Source: Podospora comata (lineage: Eukaryota; Ascomycota; Sordariomycetes; Sordariales; Podosporaceae). From it: a DNA stretch of 64,000 nt. A program made the position numbers and the translations under genes. Numbering within the stretch: the stretch's first letter is position 1; each line of letters begins with the position of its first letter. Of the stretch, positions 9,321-19,513 are shown in pieces. A model generated the notes under the pieces. The model searched no databases and was not told where the DNA came from. It worked only from the letters and a program-made list of their open reading frames with translations. Where the stretch lies: positions 4,340,001-4,404,000 of the forward strand of contig CP071497.1 in assembly GCA_017354895.1 (NCBI GenBank), written 5' to 3'.

Positions 9321-12300
9321 ATGGCAGAAGCAATGGACTCGGTGCAAAGATTCTGGCAGCTTCCCCATAGGATCACAGGTGGCTTAAGGCGAGATGACGA
9401 AAAATACCACTCGGATCTTATTCTGTTGCACCCAGACCCCAAAGCAGTGAAAGAAGAAGAGGAAGTCTTACCACCACAAGCAGAGTGTGTCTGACCAGCA
9501 AAATTAGCTACCAGAAGCGGACATATAGCTGATGAAAGCGTAAAGACTCATATTCGTGGCCGGCCTTGGTGGTCATTACCTGGAGACATGGAAACACAAA
9601 GATGAATATGGTAAAGTAACAATATGGCCTCGCGATCTTCTTGGCCTAAAGCATTGCGGTGTTGAGAACGTACGAGTCTGGTCTTTCCACTATAACACCA
9701 CCCTACGAGGCGCCTCAGATGCCACCAAGGTCACTGACCATGCCCACGAGCTTCTCGACCTGCTCATGATGAAGCTCACTGGGGACTTGTTTCCTGTACC
9801 AGGGCCGGACGGTCGATGGAAATTCCAACTGAACCCCATCATATTTGTGGGACACAGTCTTGGAGGCATGCTGATCAAACGGGCCATGCTTTTGGCGAAT
9901 ACCAGACCCAATTATCATGTTCTGTGGCATGCAACTCGAGGAGCAGTAGGCATTCCATACTTGTGTGATTGTAGGCAGACACTAACGTTTGGAGAAAGAT
10001 GTTCTTTGCTGTTCCGCATCACGGCCTTGACAGGCAGGATTGGAAAAAGTATCTGAAATTGGTCTTGAACATCAATGCTCCGCTCCGTGGCTTGACGCCA
10101 TCATCAAGAATGGAGGCACAGGCAATGCAGAATAGCAGCGTCCTCGCCGACATTACTGACGAGTTCAGGAGGCTCCAAGAGTACCTGTTCTTTGTCAACT
10201 ACCTCGAGGGCAAGGTGATGCCAGACTTGGATGCACCGGTGAGTACCTACCTAGTCATCTATGCTTCGGCTGCGAGTTTAAGTCAACTGGCATCAACAGT
10301 TGCTAATAAGTGTAACCCATAACAACAGCTGGTCGATGAAGGGCGCGGGTGGATGGACGCCCCCCGGAAACTGCAGATCAAGCTCGAAGGCCACCACCTG
10401 GACCTTTGCAGATTCGCTGAGCCGAATCCAAATGTGCAAAAGAAAGGGAGCTTCCAGCTCGTGGTGTCGCACTTGAAGCACCTGATGGGCGTGACCAAAG
10501 CACTGGAACACATTGGTGATGATGCAAGGAGGGCTCTCGAATCACTCTGCCCAACGGGCTTTCATGGCTATTTCATGGCAAAACAAGCTACCACGGGGAC
10601 CTGCGGATGGATCTCGGAACGAAAAGAATTCCAAGACTGGGTTGAAGATGACAAGGAGAGCCGGATGCTTTGGATTCAGGGTCCACCAGCGTCAGGAAAG
10701 AGCTTTCTCGCCCGCCACATCATCACAGATCTGATCCCTTCATCGACAACACAGAAGGTCGCTCATTGCTTCCTCGACGAGTCGGTCGCTGGACGCAGGA
10801 CTTTGGTTGATCTGCTGCGCGCGACTCTCCACCACGCCCTCCGCATCGAACCAGAGCTGATTCAACATTATCTGGTCCCGCCGTACCTGGAGGCGCAACG
10901 ACACAGCAAGACGTCAAATAACCCCCTCTCAGACGACAGCATTTGGACCCTGGAAGTTCTGGTTTCACTGTGGCCGGAGGTGGTGTTCAAGGTAACCGCC
11001 CGCGACATTCTTACTGTCGTAGTCGACGGTTTTGATGAAATGTCACGCGATTGCCAGGACGGTTTCTTCAGTTGCATTGATGATTTCACGGCTAAGGCCG
11101 AGTCACAGGAACACCGAGAGCGTCTCAAAGTCCTTTTAATTTCACGTGAGGACGGTAAACTCAAGGAACGGAAAGACTTTCAACACTATATCATAACCAC
11201 GGAAGACATCCGAGAGGATGTTCAGAAGACAGTGATGGCGGCTCTGACAAACATCGACAACTGGGACGGTCCTGAGATGGACATGGTTCAACGACGTCTC
11301 AATTCGCTAGATACAGCTCAGGTGAAAATGATATGTGATATCGTTGTGGAGAGCTCAAACGGTGATCATCATTTGGCAAATCTAAAAGCCCAGGAGTTGT
11401 TCGGTTCTTTGGTTATTGAGCCCATCAGCACGACAGCAGCCCTAGCAAAAGAGCTACCCAACGACACTGCCAGCATGTACGACCGGGTCTTGAGGCGGGC
11501 ACAGCAAAATACGATCTACCAACCTTTTCTCAAACACATTCTGCGATGGGCGGCGTTTCAGATTGAACCTCTCAAGGAGGCCGAGGTAAACACGGCAGTA
11601 GCTCTCAGCATGGCGCAAGATCAAGTGTCCCAGCGGCGAGTGACCACATCAGAATTAGAGAGTTTGCGAAACCTAGTAGGCAGTACAAGGGCCATGGTCG
11701 AGCAACATGGACGACGGCTTGTCGAGGTGAAGGAAGGTGTTCTCCAACCCGTCAATCAGACACTGAAGAGTTGTCTCACGAAACCTAGCAATGATCAGTC
11801 CCTTCATCTAGAGGAAATGTCTTCTCATGCCGCCCTCGCCAAGATTTGCATCGAGTACCTCACGATGCCATACTTTGCAGACTCTCGGCAGCCCACAGCA
11901 AACTCTCTTGAGGACAAGGTCAAGAAGAGGATCGAAGAGCACCCCTTTAGTCGTTATGCTGCTCCCTACTGGGATGATCACGTTGCAGCAGCTGGGTCTG
12001 TATGGGGTGAAGCTGACAGTCATATCGTTCAAGTTCAACAGCTTCTTCGGGACGAGACAACTCACTATGGGATATCTTGCGCAGAAGTCCGTTGGTATTT
12101 GAAGAGAGGAACCATGGACGAATTTCCTCTTTCTTACCGGGGCGCCTTGGACGAGGCTCCAACGGCGGCCTCCACGCCACTGTCAGTCGTGGATTCATCC
12201 CCCCTCACGGAGTCACCAGACACGGTCTTCGAAAGTTCTGGAGACGTTGCAGCCACCGGAATTACGATTGAGTCGCTGAACCGGGAGCACGAGGTCAAAC

Positions 12301-13604
12301 AAGACGACCCTACCCCGGCTGGACGTATCAACCATGCTGGGCCCGCCGTCTGTGATCAGGATGCCGTATCAGGGGACGGTCATCCGCGGGGGCCCCTTGA
12401 CGTTGACACGAATTTCCAGAACTTGCTCGCTTTGTCCCACGGATCAATTCAAAGTCTAAATCAGCTTGAAAGAAAGGGGGCCAGCGAGGCAGCAAAAAGT
12501 CCCATTGCAGTTCAACGCCATCCAGAGCGAACCGCTGCACTTGAAAGGCACGATCAACGACCTGAACGATCGGCTTTACCAGGAACAACGCTGCCTCTAC
12601 ATTATGTGGAACGATGTAAGACTCGTAGTCTGCGAGATGTTGGCCCCCGCGAACTGCTGCAACCAAAGGAGCCCACAGGCATTTTGGATTCCCCGATAAA
12701 AGCCGACAAAGATCCCGTCAGCGTGGGGGAGCAGTCCATGCTAAATGCAAGTGTAAATCCTCCAGTTCCTCAGCCGACAACTGCCGCCCAGTTCAGCAAT
12801 CACAGGCCTAGTCAAAATGCGCCCACACGGCCCACCGACCGCGGTCTTTCTAACATCGCAGGGCAAAGCCAGACCAGAAGGGACCGCGAACACAGGAGCT
12901 TCTACGACAGACTTCAACAAGATCCAAATCTGATGGACGTCGTACCGCCACCACCTGACCTAGATCTGGAACGGAGAACAATGAATGCCATACTAAACAC
13001 TAATACACCATCCCAACAACCTGCTCCACCGACGGTCAGCCTTCTTCCTAACATTGTACCTGTATCACCGCAGCAATCTCTCAAAAGACAAAGCGTTGAT
13101 CCCGCACCACTTGAGCCTCGCTCAAATGCTCCTAGAAGATCGGAGGAAACGACTTCAAACCCCGCACACGCCAGCACAAAGAAACCAACAGAAGCACGCA
13201 AATCCGAAGAACTTGTCAGCCATCGTGCTGCTGCTGTCAGACCGCCATCAACTAGGAGACTTCCACCAGCGGCAGTCCCTACTTACCCCAATCTGTCCCC
13301 AACTATCTATACAGCAGATAACAGAGATACACGTTTCAGAAATGAACCACAACCCCAACCCGGTCTCGACTCCGCACAATTTCCATACCTGCATGATGAT
13401 GACCAGTCTCAAGATGGGTCAGAACGCAGCGAGTCAGTGGCTGGGGGTGATACACCGGCACAAAAGGCAAAGCGAGGCCTGCTTAGAAGAGCGCTGCACA
13501 AGACAGCCAAGAGAGTGGATGAGGCGAGCAAGAAAATTGGTATGACCTCCCCAATTGTTTTCATGGCTGGAGGATGTGATGCTGATATTCTGGAGGGATT
13601 GTAG
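9321..13604 (+). CDS. NLR-type protein: alpha/beta hydrolase + NACHT + disordered tail
   Basis: Four exons join in frame: 9321-9484, 9546-9945, 9999-10238 and 10329-13604 (introns 61, 53 and 90 bp, one with CTAAC), giving 1359 residues. Residues ~55-330 are a DUF676/PGAP1-like hydrolase: L-I-F-V-A-G-L-G-G, T-W, W-P-R-D-L-L, V-G-H-S-L-G-G with Ser ~159, F-F-A-V-P-H-H-G, and a His in L-E-G-H-H. A NACHT NTPase follows, with Walker A G-P-P-A-S-G-K-S at ~386 and Walker B V-V-V-D-G-F-D-E at ~498, then a winged-helix-like part. Where most relatives carry ankyrin, TPR or WD repeats, this one has ~500 residues rich in Pro/Ser/Gln and a basic helix near the end. Fungal NLRs of this plan act in non-self recognition and cell death; the ligand is unknown. 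The exact start ATG is uncertain. Confidence 0.85.
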
Positions 13605-14234
13605 CGAAGGGTTTGAAGGTGAAGTGAAGGAGATGGCTGTTCGCTGGTGGCTGACTGGCTGGGGAGGTAAGGTACTCTGAGCAACATCAGATGGGGGAAT
13701 GGGGCTTCAAATTTGTATTTATCGTGCTTTCTTGTGATGAACGTGGGCTCAACATCGAAGGCAATTCAAATTTTAACAACATCATAAATCACGTCATAAG
13801 TAGTTTTTCAACCCCAATGTCGTCTGCCTTCCCAACCAGCCCGGCCATCCACCCTGTCTTTTCTTAAGTGAATAGTTTGGAAGAATTGCTAGCTTTCTCA
13901 ATGATAAGGAAACCTCGTCATTGTGGTCCGTGTGTATTTTCCTACAAAGCCTCACCATATCGCCCATCAACACCTCCCAAACCCCCATATCCCATTCTCC
14001 CTCGCCTCAAAGACCCGGGTAGGGCTTCAACCCCCCTTTCTCTATTCAACAGATAGAACCTCGCCATTGTTCCCTTTGCAATAACAGCAAACACGTTCTC
14101 TCATGCGCCGCATACCCACAACCTTTGACAAAGCTAACTACCTGTCCCTCCTGCCTCTCCCATCTTCCACTGACATCACCATCCGCAATCAAAAGAACAC
14201 ATAACTCAAGACAATCACGAAGCCCACTGAGTCG
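13605..14234. other. intergenic, nothing supported
   Basis: No gene is supported between the NLR stop and the exon at 14235. Short open frames exist but look random. Confidence 0.35.
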
Positions 14235-14426
14235 CTAAAAGACGTCAACGAGCGGGTCGTTGTCAGCCGTGTAGACCCTCCAGGCGTGACCATCGCGCAA
14301 GTTGAAGTAGATCGCCCACATGACGCAGCTCCAGGGCTTGTGGGCATTATCAGGATTGGGGGGATGGTGGCCTTGGGTTAGGGCGTCGTAGAATCGGCGG
14401 AAGGCGCTGAATTGGGTGTATGGTCG
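14235..14426 (-). CDS. terminal exon of an unresolved small gene
   Basis: A 63-codon stretch with strong coding character follows a good acceptor (CCTCAG) on the minus strand and ends in TAG at 14235-14237. It is rich in aromatic residues (F-R-R-F-Y-D-A-L, P-W-S-C-V-M-W-A-I-Y-F-N-L-R-D-G, A-W-R-V-Y). I could not place the upstream exons with confidence. A candidate first exon with a GTAAGC donor lies near 14600-14660, and the minus frame at 14698-14960 may also belong to it. The G-rich run at 14427-14450 would be inside the intron. No family is recognised. Confidence 0.4.
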   Translation of the reverse strand, partial: RPYTQFSAFRRFYDALTQGHHPPNPDNAHKPWSCVMWAIYFNLRDGHAWRVYTADNDPLVDVF

Positions 14427-15073
14427 CTGAGGGTGGGGGGGGGGAGGGGGGGGCTGGAGAGGGGTTTTTACTTGTTGTGCTTGAATGTACGGGTTTGCCC
14501 AAGAGGCTGACTTATGGCGGTGTCATCGGTAGTGGTGGGCATGGTGACGGTGTAGGGAGCAGCCTGCGTTTAAGAGTGGTAGCTCAGGTGCTTGTTGTTT
14601 GGGTTCAGCTTACCGTCGATCTCGACAGATTTTGTAGGCATCCCGGAATGAGAAGAGAGAGGGCAGGCTTGATGTAGGTAGGAAACAGGAGATGTGCTTA
14701 GAAGCTAGCGGCGGTTAAATCAGGCAGCAACTGCTTGGCCGTTGTTATCATAAGAACTTGATAGATATCATGGGTATCTGGGGTAGGGATGTGTTGATCC
14801 AGTAGGTAATCGCAATCATGAATGTCAGTCATCGGGCTGAAGTGACACCGAGTATAGGGATCTGTGTGAAGCGGGATCAATGGGTACTCTGCAAACTTTC
14901 TGGTAATGTTCTCAAGCAGGAATGGTCTGAAACGACACGGTGGGGGTGGACACATAAATGCCAAGCTTGGGTCGAGCTCAGAATTATGTTGCATTATGCA
15001 TGCAGTGTTGCTATGCAACTAAACCCTATCCAACGCAAGACCGCATGACACCATTTGTGCAAATCTGCCCCTT
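14427..15073. other. possible upstream exons of the preceding gene; otherwise empty
   Basis: A poly-purine run of G and A (14431-14462) and a minus-strand open frame at 14698-14960 are the only notable items. The frame could be an exon but I cannot join it. Confidence 0.25.
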
Positions 15074-15742
15074 TCACTCTTCTAGAGAAGCCTTCTGACA
15101 GTCGTACCCCGCCAGGCAGGCCTCACAGAATTTACGTTCATGCGGCTCACCGCGCTTCCCACCGAATACAGGCTTCTCCACATGAATGCCAGCCCATTTC
15201 TTCAGCCGGTACACCACCCGTTCCACGTACGAATCCTCGTCAAGCCGCAAGACCCCCAGTTTATCGCACACCCTGCAGCGCTGTTTGAACACCAAGGCGT
15301 AATAGCCGTTCCCGGAGAACTGCCGGATTAGGATCCCGACCTTGTTACTGCTCCAGCCAGACTTGGAGCAATTCTGATTCTGGCATTTGAAGCGACCCAT
15401 GACGTGGGTAAAGTATTCTTGCGTGACTTTGCCGTCGTCTTCGCTGTGATCATTGAACCACGGCTTGGGAATGATCGATACGGTGCCGAGGGCCTTCTCG
15501 ATATCTGCGTGGAGAGATGGGAATTTGACTGTTGTATCATCCGCCTTGTGAGTTGACCATCTTGTCGATGTCGATCCAAATAGTGGGGCGCTGGACTCAA
15601 AATTGGCGTGACGGAACCGTTTGGACAGTGGCTGGTTGGCAAACATCGCCATGGCCCTCCTCCATTGCGCGCCAAACATTCTGTAGCATGGGGTGAAAAA
15701 CGGATGGAAGAGTCGATAGGAGATCTTTTCGTCACCTTCCAT
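15074..15742 (-). CDS. 3CxxC-type zinc-finger protein
   Basis: 222 residues from the ATG at 15742. The C-terminal half has the spacing of a 3CxxC zinc-binding domain (zf-3CxxC): C-Q-N-Q-N-C at ~120-125 followed by W-S-S-N-K-V, C-R-V-C at ~156-159, and C-E-A-C-L-A-G-Y-D-C near the end, with conserved aromatic residues between. The N-terminal ~110 residues include Phe/His-rich segments typical of the fungal members. The domain is thought to bind zinc and is found in uncharacterised fungal proteins and in animal receptor-transporting proteins. No signal peptide is present. Function here is unknown. Confidence 0.8.
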   Translation of the reverse strand: MEGDEKISYRLFHPFFTPCYRMFGAQWRRAMAMFANQPLSKRFRHANFESSAPLFGSTSTRWSTHKADDTTVKFPSLHADIEKALGTVSIIPKPWFNDHSEDDGKVTQEYFTHVMGRFKCQNQNCSKSGWSSNKVGILIRQFSGNGYYALVFKQRCRVCDKLGVLRLDEDSYVERVVYRLKKWAGIHVEKPVFGGKRGEPHERKFCEACLAGYDCQKASLEE

Positions 15743-16364
15743 GTGGATTTGGTACTGTCATTAGATGAGATGAGAAAGAGGCCCATTATAATACTCGCTG
15801 CAGCTACCTACAGAATCCGTTTGCTTTCGGGGATAGGCACGGGGCAGGGCGGACTTGATCCCCTATTGGCCATACTCGGAATTTTGCAGCGTTTGGTCAA
15901 TGAATACTGCAGTTACACAAGGCAAAGAGCAACACCTTGATCCGTTTGCCTTCGCACAAACAAGATAGGTGAAGCCTCCGGCTCACCACTCAGTAGGATG
16001 CATCCCTTTTGCAGATGTTGGAACTTGAGGGCACCCTGTGAAAGGTCGAATGTGATGGAGGCTGGGTACCGGGATAACATCTCTCAGTTGTCAACACCAG
16101 CATCGTGCTAGCTCAGCAAACGGCCATAGCTTCTTCAGCGAGATCCTCCTTGCAACAATCCAAGCGAAAGCGATTCTTTACTTACAAATGCGTTTGGTGT
16201 TTTTGGTTGCATATATTTGGATGTATATTTCAATATAGGTGCTCATATATGTTGACACCGACGTACCTAACCAGTTCATGGAGCCAGTTTAAATTCCCTC
16301 AGGCCCCTTCGGCGACGATCATCCGACTACCACCCGCTGCTATTGTCTCGCTCCAGCCACACCT
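15743..16364. other. intergenic, nothing supported
   Basis: This is the presumed promoter region of the zinc-finger gene. No other gene or repeat is evident. Confidence 0.35.
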
Positions 16365-17429
16365 CTAATCCCAGTCCGGGCTGTTCGGAGGCGTTCGGCA
16401 GCTGCAAACCTGCTCCTCCCTCTCCTCTGACACAACCACAGACTCTTCTTTCGTCTCGGACACCTCAGTATACCGTCGCACCCACTCCTCCAACCATCCC
16501 ACAAGCTCCTTTCTCGCTTGCTCCGATAGGGTGTCCTCTCGCTCTCTCACCATACGCCGATATCTTTTCCACGCCCACTTCTTTTCCTGATACTCTTTAT
16601 CCTGGCACTGGGGCGACCTCGCTCTCTCATCAAAACTTGTTAAAATTGCATCGGTGAGCCGCTCGTCAAGCCACTTCTCCTCTTCGCTGACTGGACCTGG
16701 ACGTTTCTCCAGACACCGGTTGGTTTCGCGGGGCTTGGAGCGTACGCCGTATGGGACGAGACAAAACCGCCATTGTTTTCTGGACCGGGGGCTGGGGGTG
16801 TGTGGCTCCGAGGTCATGATGCATGTGGATTCGGTTTCAGCGAACGAGACACGGCGGGGCTCTGTCAATATTGTGGACTCGGTAGAGGAGGATTTGATCT
16901 TGAGACATGATTTGGTTGGTTGTGAATGGCGGTGCGGTGCTAGGCGAAGAAACTCGATCTGGTCTGGATGTCGGGAGTCGTTGTCGGTGTATGACCCCTT
17001 GTTCGCGAGTATTGATGTTACAGAGCGTACTGGGAACGATCTTTGGATCCACGCAAGGACGGGCTCTTTTTTGGCGAGCGGTTTATTCTCAATTTCGGCT
17101 GTAGGAGATGCGGCAGTGGATGGTGAAGCCCAGATGTCAGTGTTGAGGTTTACCAACACCCACTTTGTCCTTCGACGCCCCATGTTGATATCTGCTGCAC
17201 GTAGTACAGAGCCGCGTTGCACCATCTTCAGCTGGTCACAAAGGAATTGACACCCTGCAGTAAGACCGATCGGACGTAGTAATCGGTCGAAATGGAGGTA
17301 TACTCTGTCGATGCGAGATAGCGGAACGGTCGTCGGAGTGATGTCGCGGTTGCTCGTCGAAGTTGGTGATTCTTCTTTGACCCGCGAAAGCTGCCTGAAG
17401 AAATAAATTGTCGCGCGAAGAAACTCCAT
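16365..17429 (-). CDS. disordered protein with RVSF-type phosphatase-docking motif
   Basis: One uninterrupted frame of 354 residues from the ATG at 17429; in-frame ATGs further in (for example before V-Q-R-G-S) could be the real start. Most of the protein looks disordered and rich in Ser, Thr, Pro and Arg. The middle carries K-S-C-L-K followed ~20 residues later by P-R-R-V-S-F-A-E, a good match to the RVxF docking motif of protein phosphatase 1. The C-terminus is a Trp-rich charged helix (E-K-K-W-A-W-K-R-Y-R-R-M). The next two genes on the same strand repeat this plan, so they may be diverged paralogues. I know no named family. Confidence 0.6.
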   Translation of the reverse strand: MEFLRATIYFFRQLSRVKEESPTSTSNRDITPTTVPLSRIDRVYLHFDRLLRPIGLTAGCQFLCDQLKMVQRGSVLRAADINMGRRRTKWVLVNLNTDIWASPSTAASPTAEIENKPLAKKEPVLAWIQRSFPVRSVTSILANKGSYTDNDSRHPDQIEFLRLAPHRHSQPTKSCLKIKSSSTESTILTEPRRVSFAETESTCIMTSEPHTPSPRSRKQWRFCLVPYGVRSKPRETNRCLEKRPGPVSEEEKWLDERLTDAILTSFDERARSPQCQDKEYQEKKWAWKRYRRMVREREDTLSEQARKELVGWLEEWVRRYTEVSETKEESVVVSEEREEQVCSCRTPPNSPDWD

Positions 17430-17733
17430 TGGAAAAGTCTTTGTTGAAGATTAGGTTGGGAGCAATGTTGTGGGAAAGTGACACATGTTGCCAGGGTTTT
17501 GCACATCGGTGCTGGTGGCGGAAGCCAAAGGCGTTGGCCTTGGTGGCCACTTCACATCCACCCACGCCATCGGCGAACCTTGATGTCCGCAATGCAATTT
17601 GCGAGCCTGGTTGATTGAAGACTGGACAAGGACTTATAAAACAGTCTTCTGTACCTATCTATACATTCAGTAGGTACTCAGTGAGTGTCGCCAGTGTATT
17701 GTCCTCCCATGACCTAAGCCATGTCGGCAACGA

Positions 17734-18375
17734 TTATATCCTCAACACCTCGATCGTCAAAGCATTGACGTCAAGATCCTGTTGATTGATGACATCACAC
17801 CCATCAATCTCCTTCATCATGTCCAACGTCATCTTCAACGGCTTCTCCATCGCTCCCAATCCTCCCTCCAGCATCTCCCGCTCTTCCAGATACCTTTGCC
17901 ACATCTCCAACTTCATCTCCTCACGATCTGTTTTGTACTTCTGACGGCAGGCACGTCTATTTTACCGGAAAGACCAACTCAAGATGTCAGGATGGTCAAT
18001 CACCGCGTCTATCTTGTTGCCTTGAGCCAAGCGTGGCCTTCTATCCACCTGTATCTCGTCTTCGTCCCTACTCTGGGCAATTATTGGTGTGATGAGGTTG
18101 GTGGCGTTGTCAGAGAACTGAACGCGCCGCCGTTGAACTCTCTGGGTTATTTGGTGGAGCGGGGCATTCGATGGAAGTATCGTCTCAGCATTCATTTCGT
18201 GGGCCAAAGTTGTGCAATTTGGCAAGCTTGATGGCGAGTAGGACTGCGCGTGGACTTTCAAGATGCCCCGAGGAGGCACAAGCGATCGATGCGGTGGGGG
18301 ACGAGGGTGAAAATATCCTTCCCGTGGCTGAATCCAGAAGGACCTTTTTGTTTCACTACCGTCGGTTGAGTTCAT
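17734..18375 (-). CDS. second protein with GILK and RVxF docking-like motifs
   Basis: Proposed exons are 18375-18004 and 17940-17734 joined by a 63-bp GT-AG intron, giving 192 residues; the splice choice is inferred because it joins two coding-like frames in phase. Upstream of the ATG at 18375 the frame stays open to about 18600, so an additional exon is possible. The protein has P-P-R-G-I-L-K, which fits the SILK motif, and about 50 residues later R-R-R-V-Q-F-S-D, which fits RVxF. The C-terminus is a charged helix with M-W-Q-R-Y-L-E-E-R-E, similar to the W-K-R-Y-R-R-M-V-R-E-R-E of the neighbour at 16.4 kb. The function is unknown. Confidence 0.45.
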
Positions 18376-19513
18376 TTTGCGTGTCAGGTTGGAGACGGGT
18401 AACTGTTGGATGTCCGGTTCACTCGTGCTGCAAGCGAATGGCTTGAAAACGATAAAACCAGGGCAAAAGCCAGGCGGTTGTGGGGCGAGTGGATGGTCGA
18501 GGAGATTGACGCCAGGCAGTGAAACCGTACCAGGCTGCGGTGTTGACAAGGCTTCTGAGTGAATTGCCGAAAAAGCACCAGGAACTTGCTTTCAAGCTAC
18601 GCGCTGCAGGATTTCTCCACTCATCTCGCTTTGGTGGCCAGGTCATCGTGCTGAGCGGTTCTCTCCAGCGGAATAAGCTGCCATTTTCTGGATCCCTGGC
18701 TGCTGGCCTGTATCAAACGATCGCTATGATATGTGCCAGCGCGGAGTCGAGATAGGGCCAAGGATGGTAAATCATTTCTCAGAAAAAAATATTAGAAGGA
18801 TGACTTGAAAGCAGCGGGCCATATCCCTCCGCTGCAACAGTCAAATTTCATATGTATCTATACATCCATCATGGGGGCTATTCTGGCCCCCTGTCACAAG
18901 CGTTAACTTCGTCGTTTTGACTGTGTGCAAGGCTAAGGTTCGCTTCTCTTGTGTTGGGCACTGGCCCGCTTTTTCTTTTTATTGGTTTCTTTTTCTTTTT
19001 TTTAACATTAGTCATTATCATATCCATCATCGCTTTTGCTAAACATTGGTGATCGTATCCCCAACACGGGATTTATACAGAGTAACAACAAAAAGAAGAT
19101 CTGTAAAGGGTATCGACCCCTTGAAACGAGCAGAACCACAAACAGGTATACGTAACGAAAGCAGAGAAAGAGTAAAAACAAAGCAACAGGATCTAGAAAA
19201 TGCTGTACGACAATCCCGGGCCAAACAAGGGGTGCCAACCCATAAAAACGAAACGCTATAGCCACCACGCTGTGATGCCCCTTTCCGCTGAACGATCCTG
19301 TGTGCCAAATAACACCTTATGCTGTGTCCAACCAGAGCCAAATAGGTATCTCGCTGCCTTCCTGAAGCCTTTCCTGAGCCCAGTGGTGAAATCCTCCTAA
19401 AAAAAATATCCTCCCAACCAGTCCCGAACCTCCTGATATGATATATCCGCAAGGCATCCATGTAACCTGCAAACAAAACCCAAACAAAGCCAATGATCCT
19501 CCTTCAACTCCAA
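18376..19513. other. intergenic; possible upstream exon of the minus-strand gene
   Basis: The minus-strand frame of the preceding gene continues open to about 18600. The rest, including T-rich tracts at 18970-19000, shows nothing supported. Confidence 0.3.
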
